Below, piece after piece: positions 23,901 to 35,500 of a stretch of 42,336 nucleotides of DNA; within the stretch, counting starts at the first letter, position 1; every line of letters starts with the position of its first letter. A program made the position numbers and the translations under genes. The notes under the pieces are model-generated. The model worked only from the letters and a program-made list of their open reading frames with translations, was not told the origin of the DNA and ran no database searches. Source of the DNA: JANSWP01 sp041941305 (lineage in GTDB: Bacteria > Bacteroidota > Bacteroidia > Chitinophagales > Saprospiraceae); contig JBGTQJ010000071.1 of assembly GCA_041941305.1 (NCBI GenBank), forward strand, positions 1 through 42,336. Reading direction: 5' to 3'.

Positions 23901-26467
23901 TACAATGCCACCAAAGCATAATAATCAGGATGGGTACAATCGTCATTAGGAGCACAAAATGGTGGTTCTAAATCTATTGAAGCTGAACAAATACTGATTC
24001 CATCATCCCGAACCGTGAAGTCTTTCGGCTGCCCATCGTCTAAAATTGGACCTATAGTTACAGGCAAATCGCCATACGTAAAGGTGCCATAATTATTTCC
24101 ATTTCCAATGATATCAAATACACTGGATACGTTTTCAAAGTCGAAATCAATTATAACGTCAAAAAAGCTGCCATTGCAATTGGTAGATACAGCCGTCAGA
24201 TTTGATATCACACAACTTTGACAATTCTGATCATCATCTGCAACCGTCAGTGGCGTCCAGCAATCATCATAATTATTCGATTCATCATAAGCATATACCA
24301 ACATGCCCCAGGGACCCAGATCGTCACAATCAAAAGTTCTGGAGACATCCGTAGGGTCATCGGGAGAAAATGAGAAAACAAGATTATTTGAGCAATTATC
24401 AGTACTGCCATTATCAAAAGCGGAAGCAAGGATAGTTACCGAACCTCCGAGTTCGATATTCACGGTTATTGCAGTTTGACAAACAGCTAGAGGTACTTCT
24501 ATGTCCTCAAATTCTACTTGTATATCATCGGTCGCAGTGCAGCCGTTTCCATCAGTAACTGTAACAATATAAGTTCCAGCAGAAAAAACAAAAGATGTTT
24601 GTGTATCATCTCCATTTGACCAGGCGTATTGAGAAAAACCACTTCCTGCATCGAGCTCCAGGAATCCTCCAGGACAACCGTTGGCTGGATCGGGGCTAAT
24701 TTGAACGCTAAGGCTATTACAATCTTGAACGGTGGCGCAAGCTGAAAATCCGGAAGTTTTCAGATTGCTAGTTGCAGTGGCTGTGACCTCACTTCCTGCG
24801 TTGAGACTCAAATTATCCAGAGACCAATTGCCATTACCGTCTGCAGTCGTGGAACCCACAAAAGTCTCTCCCTGGCATACAAAACTGGAACAAGCTCCCT
24901 GGTTGTGTAAAAAAACCTCTATTTCTGCATTGGGATCGGAAGTTCCAGAAACGGCTTGACTACTTGCAGAATTTATAATAGGTCCGGAAATATTATTCAC
25001 AATGGCGGAAGTATTACAGGAAAACTGATTCTGGAGTATCATTACATCACTGTCATTATTTATCTGTACACCAGTTTGATTGTTTTTAATAACATTGTAA
25101 CTGTCCGCATCAAGTCCTATTAAATTAAAACCATAGTCCAGTAATAATGCAGTTTCCAGGGCTATGTCATCATCATTTGGACTAGCTCCAAAATAGTTGC
25201 CCATAATGTCATTGGAACCAGGGGTGAAAAAGTTGTTGTAATCCCAAAAGTGAATGCCTGTTGCACAATGTCCAAAAACATTACTTTCATTCAGACTATG
25301 AAAACCTCCCACCTGAATCGCATTTCCTTCAATGCCTAATGCGGTTACTTGAGTTATATTACCGCTAGGTAAGCTATAATTTTCTGTAACCCCAAAAATA
25401 TTTCCCTTGATGTTTCCATTTAAACATTCCTGAATGACAACCTGGACAGCACCTATACCAGAAGCAGATTCGGCATTGGAGTAAAACACGTTGCCTTTGT
25501 TGGCATCACCAACCTTGAAATTTGTGCAGGTTACCATTCCTAAACCAGAAGATTGGTCGTTGTTTCGAATGACCAAACCATGTATCTCAAATCCATCGAT
25601 ACCTGTAGCTGATACCAGACTATTCAAACTATTATTATTGCTGCCATCAAGTATGATATCACCCATTGACCAATTAGGTTGCGTTGTTCCATCGATGACC
25701 ACATTGTCATCAACAATTGTGGGCAATTCAGAATTCAGGTTAATTAAATGGGGAGGGGAACCTGAAATATCAAACTCAATATTGTCTAAAGCCGCATCTG
25801 CATTTGCACATTCAATGGCTTCTCTAAGTGAGCCAGAGCCGGAGTCGTTGGTGTTGGTGACTGTTACTGTATTTCCAGTTGGACAGGCTGCGCATGAAGT
25901 CCCATCAAAGGTATAACTTATTGAAGGGCAAGGAACCCCCCCGTAGGTTAGCGTGATTTCTACTGTCAACGATTGTCCTTCAGGTACACCAAAAATATCA
26001 AACACTACCTCTTCTGTTCCAGTGCATTCTCCATTAAAAAATATGGTTGGATAACCAGCCTTGTCAGCGCAATCTTGATTGGTGTAGGTAACCCCATTGC
26101 ATGCACAAACTGGATCCCAATTTAGAAAGCACATTCCAGGTATTGGTGTTGTACCGCAATCCATCACGAAATAAGCTCCGGCATCAATAGTGTAGCCTTC
26201 AAAATTTCCAAAAGGACAGGTAGTAGGTGCTCCACTGATTGTGAAATTAATATTATAGAGTGTGGTTCCTACACATGAATAGGAAATATTTGATACAGTA
26301 AGTTGGCTTGAACTAGGGCAAGTGGTATTATAGGTTTCTATAATTGCAGGTTCATTTTCTAAGGATTTTATTTTTGTAAAATTAAAATCCTTAGAAAAAG
26401 GAAACCCAGACCATAATGTGGCACTTATTCCTATACTCAAAACCAATAACAATAATAAGTTTTTCAT
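17984..26467 (-). CDS. giant T9SS type B surface protein 2 (Kazal, beta-helix, LRR, beta-propeller, LamG)
   Basis: A 2827-residue exported protein. Order: signal peptide (1-25); a Kazal-type inhibitor-like domain (about 100-145, WDPVCACNGVTYTNQDC); a parallel beta-helix opened by a NTNDSGSGSLREAIECANA motif (about 200-500); an Ig-like module (500-583); PKD and HYR-like modules (590-745); LRR block (about 842-1060); a SprB-like module (1090-1165); seven beta-propeller repeats of about 58 residues, each starting near x-GGS-x-x-D and ending FW-x-x-KL (about 1170-1580); PKD-like modules (1585-1720); a LamG/ConA-like domain (about 1825-2060, ALQFDGTDDYLEL); SprB repeats (2270-2405); C-x-G-E ... 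GCDS repeats (2410-2620); and a type B sorting domain (about 2722-2827, YAFSPGKKDGVNDFFDPL, FNRWGEAVF, LPQGAYYYVLTF). Probably a cell-surface adhesin or glycan-binding protein exported through T9SS. Confidence 0.9.
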   Translation of the reverse strand: MKNLLLLLVLSIGISATLWSGFPFSKDFNFTKIKSLENEPAIIETYNTTCPSSSQLTVSNISYSCVGTTLYNINFTISGAPTTCPFGNFEGYTIDAGAYFVMDCGTTPIPGMCFLNWDPVCACNGVTYTNQDCADKAGYPTIFFNGECTGTEEVVFDIFGVPEGQSLTVEITLTYGGVPCPSISYTFDGTSCAACPTGNTVTVTNTNDSGSGSLREAIECANADAALDNIEFDISGSPPHLINLNSELPTIVDDNVVIDGTTQPNWSMGDIILDGSNNNSLNSLVSATGIDGFEIHGLVIRNNDQSSGLGMVTCTNFKVGDANKGNVFYSNAESASGIGAVQVVIQECLNGNIKGNIFGVTENYSLPSGNITQVTALGIEGNAIQVGGFHSLNESNVFGHCATGIHFWDYNNFFTPGSNDIMGNYFGASPNDDDIALETALLLDYGFNLIGLDADSYNVIKNNQTGVQINNDSDVMILQNQFSCNTSAIVNNISGPIINSASSQAVSGTSDPNAEIEVFLHNQGACSSFVCQGETFVGSTTADGNGNWSLDNLSLNAGSEVTATATSNLKTSGFSACATVQDCNSLSVQISPDPANGCPGGFLELDAGSGFSQYAWSNGDDTQTSFVFSAGTYIVTVTDGNGCTATDDIQVEFEDIEVPLAVCQTAITVNIELGGSVTILASAFDNGSTDNCSNNLVFSFSPDDPTDVSRTFDCDDLGPWGMLVYAYDESNNYDDCWTPLTVADDDQNCQSCVISNLTAVSTNCNGSFFDVIIDFDFENVSSVFDIIGNGNNYGTFTYGDLPVTIGPILDDGQPKDFTVRDDGISICSASIDLEPPFCAPNDDCTHPDYYALVALYEATDGSNWNNTWDTTDCDVCTWFGVECDVNDRVEIINLGDNNLIGTLPDLNFPFLLELRLPNNALSDTIPNFSGIPTVTLIDIGFNFLSGSIPDFTNIPLIEVLLVRNNLLSDTIPNFSNTPNLEHLSCGDNQLTGEIPDFSNIINLTGLIFWDNEISGNIPVIPSLTSLGCHNNNLSGCFPSYICDLGLFGATGNPELPWEGDHTNFCLGEPQIGAPCNDGNPNTTGEVIGIDCNCALACDALIAYIIVTNTSCGQDNGSASVIVNNGSGNYSSLWSTGDTTETIADLAMGTYEVTVIDGACEVMASGIVSFEEEPVIEWERSYGGSKNDEANEIQQNPDGSYILAGESNSDDFDVGGNHGNDNYRDVWVTKLDSSGNLIWEVNLGGSWIDFAKSIKPTIDGGYILVGYILSDDGDITGYKGNGDFWVVKLNSNGAIEWEKSLGGSLQDYPNDLQVTIDGGFIIAGYSQSTDGDVSGNYGNANPAYWIVKLDSVGNIVWENTYGSTGNDQATSVKQTADEGYIVAGFSTSDTGDATSNNGGFDFWIIKLDNIGTLIWEKNFGGSQSDKAYSIQQTNDDGYIVTGTTRSNDFDVSGGNNGQEDYWVVKLNSQGDLEWENTFGGSNPDKPNSVVQSIDGNYIIVGESFSNDGDVGGNNGSGDFWMIVLDQSGEMIRSLNFGGSSYDKANSVIIGNDGKIVMAGFSFSDDIDVNNNNGSQDFWILKLGPPHFPQTQLPNDTLICQNNPLQLSPYDSLCTTCTYLWDDGNTDSIRTVNPLQATTYTVTLTDENGCTDSDTITINIASPTLSLGNDTTYCSDEVLKIEAGNWASYLWHSGLTGSFHPAPASGIYAVTVTDVDGCTASDSIEVVREFSTEYFWSAEICEGESYEIGDSTFTNPGSYEVILDGGNFCDSLINLELTIRDRDTIHLYNQTCNLNEIGNTQQNINNPSSCDSTIVTYTSLQHPVSPDSLLLHFPLGGDALDYGGGDHHATPNGPTFIEDRFGIPEKALQFDGTDDYLELVTGGNVHNDFNLSFWMRLEEDVCGGEEQTLFQKGVICQDGEPGEPGNAYWFDIFSDGTDCNVLTGTLYEPNGGVAEDFASFNTTEPLESGKLYFVSICYVQASRTFTLYLNGELASIDHFYKTGFPNLQDIDPQEFTQIHQTTSTLKIGGAESWCNFQNTYTAFFNGTLDEIRLYDRSLGFDEMMLLFEETSKMAMVDTTICFGESLTIGNSVYSQSGNYTDLFPHSYGCDSVVMTNLNVIQLNPTLGNDTTICDTENIALNAFDPNCQNCTYLWDDDSTNPVRTDVPSQNTIYWVSLEDERGCTYTDSIEVSVQKPSVNLGMDTTICQDNYLLQAGDATNFDWSNGATSSNILIDETDEYSVTITDGLGCQASDTVQITISELSLSVIETDVDCNGGNSGSISAQGINGTSPYTYSIDGINFQSNSIFSPLTAQDYEVIVLDADGCTDTIQSTISEPTALMGNAFQTVLGCEGESNNEAIATISGGTPGYTFLWGNGETDSIATNLDPGQTFVSITDSNGCFLYQSLTINELPIIAAVLMDTFCENDTILINGTQYHAGNASGIEIFDDQASNGCDSVLTVDLSFTNMVIDEDLTPTLCPGESIVINGMTYDEDNPTGQQLVEPVSGMGCDTLFHIDLQFHPPAEGNISDFFCFGEFYEFEDTVFTQPGEHVLLLESIHGCDSVLTINLDEFGFETDMVQAVICKGEAYEYQDSIFTDPGIYRDTILGYTGCDSLIWELDLSILEQPDFVLNEDFYDFPVDENKLDLLITQNDEIPDTALWFLQIITEPKVDATLDILNKETIEFKLHDQNFVGLDTFYYALCDLNCPEACDTAMVVIRFENTCISKATKLIPYAFSPGKKDGVNDFFDPLKIIEDAGCPVNRDQTRFTVFNRWGEAVFAPKAYPENGWDGGQGNGDKEKLPQGAYYYVLTFPLEDEEIELVKPLNLLY

Positions 26468-26516
26468 TTTTAGGGTAATAATGTTTGCTGAAAGTGTTTG
26501 AAAGACAAAGCCCTAA

Positions 26517-26552
26517 CAAACGTAGGTTTATATATTATGGTTCTTTGACAAA
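26517..26552 (-). promoter_or_regulatory. candidate Bacteroidota promoter for giant gene 2
   Basis: On the minus strand, TACGTTTG (26517-26524) matches the TAnnTTTG -7 consensus, with TTTG at 26549-26552 as a possible -33 element. The 24-base spacing is somewhat long. A TTGACA-TT-TGTCAA palindrome overlaps the upstream part. Transcription would start about 40 bases before the ATG at 26467. Sequence match only. Confidence 0.35.
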
Positions 26553-26582
26553 TGTCAATTTTTCATTTATGAAATAGTACGC

Positions 26583-29500
26583 TCAATACAACAAAGTAAT
26601 CGGTTTTTTCACTTCCACCCTTCTATCTTCAAAAGGAAAACTCATATGGTAATAATACACCCCAAATGGATAAACGCTCCCGCTGCCATCCTGCACTTTC
26701 CCATCCCATCCTTGTTCGGGATATTTTTTGGATTTATAGACAATATCTCCCCAGCGATTGAATACCACAAATTTTACCAGATTGGGGTCTATTGGACAAC
26801 CATGTTTGTCAAAAGCGTTTAGCGGATTGAAAAAATCATTGACACCATCTTGATTTCCGGGAGAAAAAACGGTCGGAATGTCTTTGATCGCTTTTTTGAT
26901 ACAGTTTTCCTGAAAATTGATTTTGACTTCTGCTATTTCACAATTTGTTGGACAAGAGCTTTGGCATATAAAGTAGAAAAAAGAATCAATGCCTATGTAG
27001 TCTTCAACTCGCAAGGTATATTCAATCTTTTCATTGGCAAGGATATTCAAATTACCTACCATTGAGGAATCTTCAGGCAGAAAGATGAACCATCCTGCAT
27101 TTGGAACATCGTCATTTTCCAAAATTTCAAAAACAGCCGGATTCTCATTTTCTGGAAATTCATAGGCATCATCCATTAAGGAAAAATCGAGGTAGGGTTC
27201 CACTTCCAAATCAAGAAGGATGATACTGTCACAACCACTTACATTCTGAAAAGTATCCTGATAATTCCCCGGGTCAAAAAGTTCTACTCCATTAAAATTA
27301 TAGGATGCTCCTTCACATATTGATTCATTCAGGAGTGTTTGTTCTGCTTGATCTACCAATATCGTCAAAACATCATTCAAATTTTCGTCACATAAATTAT
27401 CAGATACATTGACCAATGAATAGACTGTAGTTTGAGATGGCGTAACCAACTCATAATGTGGGCTTTGTAAAATATTTGAAATAGTAGTTTGTTGTGTCCC
27501 ATCATTGTAAACTACGTTCCAGGGTGCTTGTCCTGTCAATTCGATAATCAATTCTACAGGTTCATTTTTACAAATGCTTAAGACTTGATCAAGAAACTGA
27601 GCATCTGGTCTTTCAAAAACATCAACAGTTATTTCAAAAACACCTCCTAAACCACAGTCATTTTGGGCTTCAACTGAAAGGTTGAAAGTTCCTGGGGTAT
27701 CCCATGAAATAGTTTGGCAAAGTTGGTTAGTGGTACTCGTTCCAGTTGGATAAGTCCATATATATTCTTCGGCAAAATCTACGATATCAATACAATATTG
27801 AATAGACGCTCCAACACAAACCGAGAGTTCTCCGTCAATTCCAGTTACCGCATCTGGCAACATCCTCACTTCAATATTTTTACAAACAGGATCGCTATCA
27901 CCACAATCATTGGAAAGGGACAAACAAATTTCGCCAGTGGACATAGTAGAGAAATCAACTTCAATATGGTCGCCATTATCTGTGTAAACGGTGCCAGGTG
28001 GTAAAGTCCATTGATAATTGGCATTCGGATCGTAGCCTAAAATTCCATATTTCTCCAAATCTCCCTCACAAACTTGTGATTCACCTGTAAAATCTGGAAT
28101 CGCTGGCTGGCTGGTTACTTCAATGAAAATAGAGTCAACCGATTGGCAGTCAATGCTGTTTGTCACTGTGACAATGATCAAAATATCATCCGTTGGAGAA
28201 ATAGTACGTACAGGATCTGATACGGTATTGTCATCGCTCCAACTATAAATACAATCGGAACAATTAAGAATCGTGGCATCCAAAATAATTGATTCGGAAA
28301 GGCAGATGGTGTCGTCTTGACCTAAATTTGTCTGCAAATCAATAACAGTTAATTCTGTAATGTAAGTGCTGTCGCAACCAAATGGATCAATTGAAGTATT
28401 AATGTAAGTCCCTGTTTGGGTATAAACTGAATCGCCAATCGAATAAGATTCGCCTTCGCAAATGCTTATTTCTTGATTTATCTCAAAGGATGGGTGTTGA
28501 CTGATTAAAATATCGCCAGAAATAGCGCAGTTTAAGAAATTGGTGATGGTCACTGCATACATTCCTGGATCAGTTACGGTAATGGTGGGTGTTTGTTCAC
28601 CTGTTGACCAGAGATAACTTTCCGCCGTTCCTGGGTTTAAAATCAAACTCCCTCCTTCACAAAATGAAGAATCATTATTCCACTGGATTTCAAAATTGAG
28701 GCAGGAGTCTATCTCAACTAAAATATCAAATGCACAGTCAACAGAATTGAATCCATCATCAGCTGTGTAAGTGACTTCTGTTGTTCCAATGTTGTATGCA
28801 TTCCCACTTGCCTGACCAGTTCCGGAATAGACAATTGCCCCTGTCGTATTGAAAGTCAACTCCGGGTTACAATTATCTGAAACAACTGCATCAATATTTC
28901 CAACAATGGCATTCATTTGAGTATATGGGATAAGCAAGCTCGTATCATTTGGGCAATCAATTTGTGGTGGGAAATTGTCCTGAACTTCAATAGTTGCTTC
29001 GCAAAATGCCTGATTACCACCGTTGTCTGTTACCCATAACTGCATCGTTTGGCTACCTGTATCGTCACAATCCAAATCCAAAAGGGTATCATTTGTATTA
29101 TTTGAAAAACTGAATTGGACATTTCCTCCACAATTATCAAAACTGCCATTGTCTAGTTGCTGAGCCATTATTTGGAAGGAAGCGGGATTGAAATTTGGCA
29201 GTTCAACAATCAAATTATCAATACATACCGGGTCTGGAGAATGGCAATCTTGAACTTCAATAGTGGATTGGCATGTACCTGTATTCCCACAAAAGTCAAT
29301 TGCAGAATATTCTACCAGATAGCTGCCTGGAATAATATCTGAGAAGGGACCTGCGCCAATCCCAAAATCTGAAGTGATAGCATATTGGAGGTTGCCGTCA
29401 CAATCTGTAGCCAAAAAATTTGGTAACACAACTGTGGTATCACAGTTAGCGCTTAGAATACAGATAGCAGGAATGTCACAACCATTGGTAAATATGGGAG

Positions 29501-32500
29501 CAGTAGTATCACTTCCGATCACAGAAATATCCTGAATGGCAAAGGTGTTTTGTCCGGTACAAAGATTATTTACAAACCAGGTTCTTTGAATATTCAAATC
29601 GCAGCCATCAAAACTGAAAGTATCCGAAAAATCAACTTCCAAATCTTCGCAATCGTCGTTTAAAAAAGAAGGGAAATTGAATGGCGCAGGCAAATCCTGA
29701 GGTTCAAAATCCTCCAATTTTGGGCAATCCGGAATGGTGATGGCATATCCACTAGGGAAACCTACCTGGAGTGGGGTGTCATCCTGAATGGTGATTTCCT
29801 GAATACAGGAATCCAGTCGTACTCCATTTTCCTCTAAAACGAATTTCCTTATTAAAGTACCGATACCACATGGATCTAAATCACTGGTATCGTCTTCCGT
29901 GAAGATATTTGCAAATGGGCAATTGGAACTTGCATTTCCCGCAATGGCTAAATCATTTACATCCTCAGTACAATTTAAGATAGTGTCTGCAGGACATTGA
30001 TTGATAAAACATTGATCATCAATGACTACGAGTGTGATTACATAACTTTCCAGTGTAAGACTGTCTGCATTTGGATTGGTGACATGAACCCAATATTCCC
30101 CAGCATCGTCAACGGTCACATCCTCAATGGTAAATTGATTATTGTCTAAAACTGGAATTAATGGGATTCCATCGTGATACCATTGGTAGCTGTTTGTCGT
30201 CACCGTATCGTCAATTACTAAATCAATATTCAAGGTATCGCCAACTTGCAAAAAGTGGGTTTCTTCCTGATAAATTAAGGCTTGTGGAGCGTAATCATAA
30301 TAATGAAGCGATGGGACTGTTGCATTGCTTGCTATTATTGCTTCAAGTGTATCTAAATTGTGTAACAAATGAGTAAAGGTGAACTGGTTATTATGAATCT
30401 CAAAATCGAGGAGGTTTTGCAAATTCAATAAAGAATCTGAGATTGCTCCAGAAAGCATATTCTCATCCAAAGCGAGACGAACTAAGTTTTTCAAATCACC
30501 AAAAGAGGCTGGGATATTTCCTTCAAACTCATTTCCAGATAAGGAAATTATTTGAACTGTATCCAGATTGTTGATTTCAGTTGGGATAGCCCCATTTAGC
30601 TGATTGCCATAAAAATAAAAGGCTTCCAGAGAGGTGAAATCGCCAAGTTCTTTGGGCAAAACTCCTTCGAGGTTATTTTCTGGCAAAATCAACTGAGTCA
30701 AACAACCATCAGCATTAATCCCAATGCCATGCCAGGTGTTGATGGGTTCATTGAAGTCCCATGCTATTCCTGCATTTGGAATGGGCAAGTTGTTATTTCC
30801 ATCCCAAAAAGTGGTCGCTGCAAAAGACCAATTTGCTCCATTCAATGAGTCATACAGGTAAACCAAAAGTGTAGAATCTACAAAACTACAGGGGATTATA
30901 TCTTCAATGATTTGTACAAAAAAGACACAGGCGCTGGTATTGTTGCCTACATCAAATGCATTGTAAAGCACCATTGTAGAACCCGTATTGAAAAAAGTTC
31001 CGCTTACATCATCTTCACCGATGCCTATAGTGGCATTCGTCAATTCAAAGGCAATTGAGTCAATACCACAATTATCTGTTACAGTTAGAGATAGATTAAA
31101 AACTTCAATGCCATTTTGCCCTTCATCTATCACAATCGTTGTATCTGATGGACATAGAGAAATGGGCGTTTCTGTATCCGAAGCATCTACACTAATGGCG
31201 TCTGTATCTGTACAAACTACATTGGTTACGGTGACTGTATAGGTTCCGGAATCTTCTACTTGTATGGTTTGGGTACTCTCGCCAGTGCTCCAGGCATAGC
31301 TCATTCCCTGATTGCCAGCGTTTAGAATGACAAATTCATTTGGACAGATGTCCTGGTCTTGTCCTAAATCCACCACAGGGTTTTCGTAAAAAATAATGGG
31401 ACTTCCTTCTGCCACCGACAAACAAGGGTCATTCAAATCTACCATTCCATTGCCATCGTCGTTTCCAGCGATGGAGGAGACATAATAAGTTTCTCCAAAA
31501 ACCATCCCTGCATTACTATCGAAATCAAAGTCTGGACCTGTATTAGTAGAAAAAACCTGCCCAAGACTTAAGCCAGGGCTATCGTGTAAGGCAAAATTCA
31601 AGACATCATCCGGGTCGAGGTTTTCATTATTGTTAAAAAGCGGACTGGCAGTTTCATCTTCGCAAAGCTCTAATAAGGTGTTGTTCATGGTTCCAGCATT
31701 GGTTGCGCATCCACAATCGAAAGAACCGGAAATAGGGGTAGGTCCGCAGAGGTTACCGTCATCTACATTAAATGCATATCCATCGCCGCTATTAATTGGA
31801 CTTGAAGTAAATGGACTGTTTGCAGCATTTCCATTGACGGTATAGGAATTGGGATCCCCGCCATTGATGTCAAAACTCACCGTATAAGTTTGGTTGTCGG
31901 GAGCACATATTTCCTGGATATTGCTTAGGGTTGGGGCTTGGTTTATGGTCACAATGGCAGTTCCGGAAATAGTGCCGGTGCATTGGTCATCACTGAATGA
32001 TTCAATTTGATAAGTCGTTGTTTGACTGGGACTTACGGTTATTGTGTGAATATTGGATGAGGTGGTGATCGAGGGTTGGTTGTTTCCATTTTCAGAATAG
32101 ACAAAAGTAAATGGAGGAACACCTGTCATGACGAATTGAATATCAGTACTGCCGCCATTACAAATTTCTGTACTTCCTGAAATGCTGATGGTTGATTCCA
32201 AAACTTCAAAATCGGTAATGGAAGCGTTGCCTATTGCTGGACAATTTCCATTTGTTAAATCATCAATTGAAAGGCTTGTGATTCCGGGATTAGGCAGATT
32301 TACGGCTGGAATGGGGAAATCAGCATTTCCACCTGAAAAAGATACTGTAATTGAGGCATTTGAAATATTATTGGCTCCGGAAAGTGAATATTCCAAATCA
32401 TAAACTCCAGAAGTCGGTCCATTCGATAAGGAGACCCAAGCCAAATCTCCAATACAGACATCTGGTACTGAAATATTTAAATTAGAAAGATCTGGATTTT

Positions 32501-35500
32501 GAAAAATTTCGAAAGCAGTATTCCCGCCAGAGGAAGGCGATTCCGAACAATTTTCAGTATTTGTAAAAGCAGTTATTGAAATATTCGTAATGCCTGGATT
32601 ACTCAATGTTCCCAAATCGAGTATTCCAAAACCATTGGAAATGGAAACGGTTGCAGATTGTCCAGTTGCATTATTGGCACCAGAAAGGTCAAAATCAATC
32701 GTATAACTTCCATTACTGAGAAAAGGGCTATTGATATTCACTAAAACGGGCTCACTTTCACAAACGTCATTGGCAGAGATAGACAATCCACCCAAACCTG
32801 GGCTTGCATTCACAAAAATGGTAATCGGTTCATTGCCTGCCCCATCTCCAGGCAAAGTCTCATCGGTACAGCCTTGAGCATCTGTAGCTATCACACTTAC
32901 CAAATCTCCATCATTTAGGGTATTGGTGATGAAAGAATTGCTGGAAGAGGGACTTCCTTGTGATATTGCATTTACAAAAAACTCGTATTGAGTTCCGCCC
33001 GTAGCTGTAAAAATTACATCGTCTCCTTCACAAATGATATTGTCGTTATTTGCATTTCCTGAATTTTCGGTTGCAAATAGAGTGGCTACCGGAGAATGAA
33101 TTGTAACAGGAAATGTACTGGCACTACTCATTCCACACATGTTCTCAGCAGTCACTGTAATATTTCCAGATCCAGCACCAAACCAGAAAATGTCAATACT
33201 GGTTGTACCTCCTCCATTTTGAATGATTCCATTGTTTGGAATATCCCAGTTGTAGGTAGTCGCTCCTGCAACTGGATTAATTGAATAAGCAGTAATAGCT
33301 CCATCACAAACATCCATATCCCCCATAATACTTCCAGGTGTAGCAGGTGTGTTTTCTACAGTGATGGTAACAGTAGTGCCTGGGTTTCCATCACAACCAT
33401 TCACATCCATTACGGTAAAGACCTCATAAGTCATCGTGCTACCCGGAAAAACAGATTCCTGGTAACCACTGAAAATATTGGTCAAACTTCCGCCTGTCCA
33501 GGTCACATCATAAGGTCCGGCTCCATCAGAAAAATTAAATTCCAGCGTTGCCCCAAAGCCGCTACAAATGGTCGAAGCTCCAATTACTGAAAGATTGGCA
33601 TCAAAAGCCACGCAAGGATTGACAACCGTAATGGTTGTTTGATGCGTTGCTGAACAGCCAGTGTGGTCTGTGACAGTATATTCAACGGTCACTGTACCAG
33701 CCGCTATTCCTGTCAAATTAGTTGAAGCCGTGTTGGTAGGACTTAAGGTCGCGAAACTATTGCCAATAAGGATAGTCCAGCTGTGCGAATAATTTCCGGA
33801 TCCTCCAGTCGGATTTCCATTCAAAGTAATCATACTTCCGACATCAACCTGAGTCGGTCCCGTAATGGTAGCGGTCATTGGAGGGTTAACAGTCACAGTC
33901 ACCGGTATCCAATCTGTACAACCTTGAGGAGTCGTCCAAAGGATGTAATAAGTAGTGGTTGTTAAAGGAGCGACAATGGGTGATGGCAATTCATTCCCTG
34001 CATTAGGCGGTGAGGCATCGTGATAAGTTTTAGTCCCCGACGTACCATTTGATTCGATAATATTTACGGTAGCTAGATCAAAAATGGCTCCCTCACAGAT
34101 TTCTGGCGTATCATTGGTACTAATACTTGGAGATTGATTGATGGTTACCGTGGCATCAACTGTATTGGTACAGCTTCCTCCATCAGATACTTCTGCCCAG
34201 AGATCTGCAACAGTGTTCAGGTCGATGTTTGCTGGGGTAGAAATGATGGTTCCGCCGTTATTAGGGTCCCCATCGTACCAGCTCACTGTGTTTCCACTTC
34301 CTCCATTTACGGTGTTGTCATGCTGTGTCAAATCGTAATTGGATGCTTCCGTGGTGCAGGTGACGATATTGGGGTCATTGGCAGTGATGACCGGGCAGAC
34401 GGTGGCGCAGGTGGAGAATTCGGAAGTGTTGTTGGATACATCGGTGGCGGTGGCGGTGACTTCGTCATTTACGTTTATTGTAACATTGAAAGGAGAGGAA
34501 AGTGTCCAATTTCCGAAAGCGTCGGCGGTGGTAGTGCCGAGGTAGGTTTTGCCCTGACAGGGGGCGCCGAAGCAGCCTGTTTCGTCGTGGAGGAAGAGTT
34601 CGATGGTGTGGTTTGAGAGACTTGTACCGGATATGGAATTAGTAGAGGCTGTAGTTATTGTCGGTTCTTGATTTCCTACGGCAGGTGAAGCATAAAATAT
34701 CCCGTCTATTGCATTACAATAAATGCTGTTTTCTGTGATTTCTGCACTTACACCAGGTCCGGAAATTCTAATTCCATAATCAAAATTTGCTATTAGATTA
34801 TTTGGTCCAATAAGTGCTGTTCCTGAGAATAGCGTAACTGAAATACCATTTCCTCCAGGTCCAAATAGCGTGCTTCCATCTGCACTTACACCAATATTGT
34901 TATTGAATATTTCACAATCTGTTCCTGCTTGCATGCCGGAAGCAGATGCATTTATGACATTTCCAGAAATAATTCCATTTGTGTTAATGGCTTGAATTCC
35001 AACAGAACATGCGTGAATAGCAGTATTTCCAGTTTCATCAGTACCGAATTTATTATTTGAAATGGTCACTATTCCAGCGGTTTGATTCATAACATTTACG
35101 CCCATATCATTCACCACAATTATATTATTGTCAATCGTATGATTTCCTCCACTCATATCGGGAATTCTAATTCCTCTGTAATCTCCTCCGTCAAATATTC
35201 CATTTTCATCAATTCCTATTCTATTTTCAATAAAAGATAAATTAAGCCGAGTATTTCTACATTCAATGGCTGAACCTGCATTTGTACCTGGTGCAGTAAT
35301 TATATTTCCTTTATTTAAATCACCAAATTGAAAATTATCAGCGGATACAACAATACAATGTGTACTAAACCCATTGAAGTGCATACCATAAACACTGCAA
35401 AAGCCAGCAGTTAAATATAAGACGGTATCTAATCCGGTTCCATCTACGACTATATCCCCTAAGCTATAAGCAGGTTGGGTGGTTCCGTCAATTGAAATTC

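Noticed and set aside
26540..26565. TTGACA-TT-TGTCAA as a sigma-70-type promoter or operator
   Set aside because: The TTGACA box is not the Bacteroidota promoter type, and a single 6-base palindrome is weak evidence for an operator.
34134..34616. 160-codon plus-strand frame inside giant gene 3
   Set aside because: It is antisense to conserved module sequence, and its openness follows from the GC-rich codon patch.
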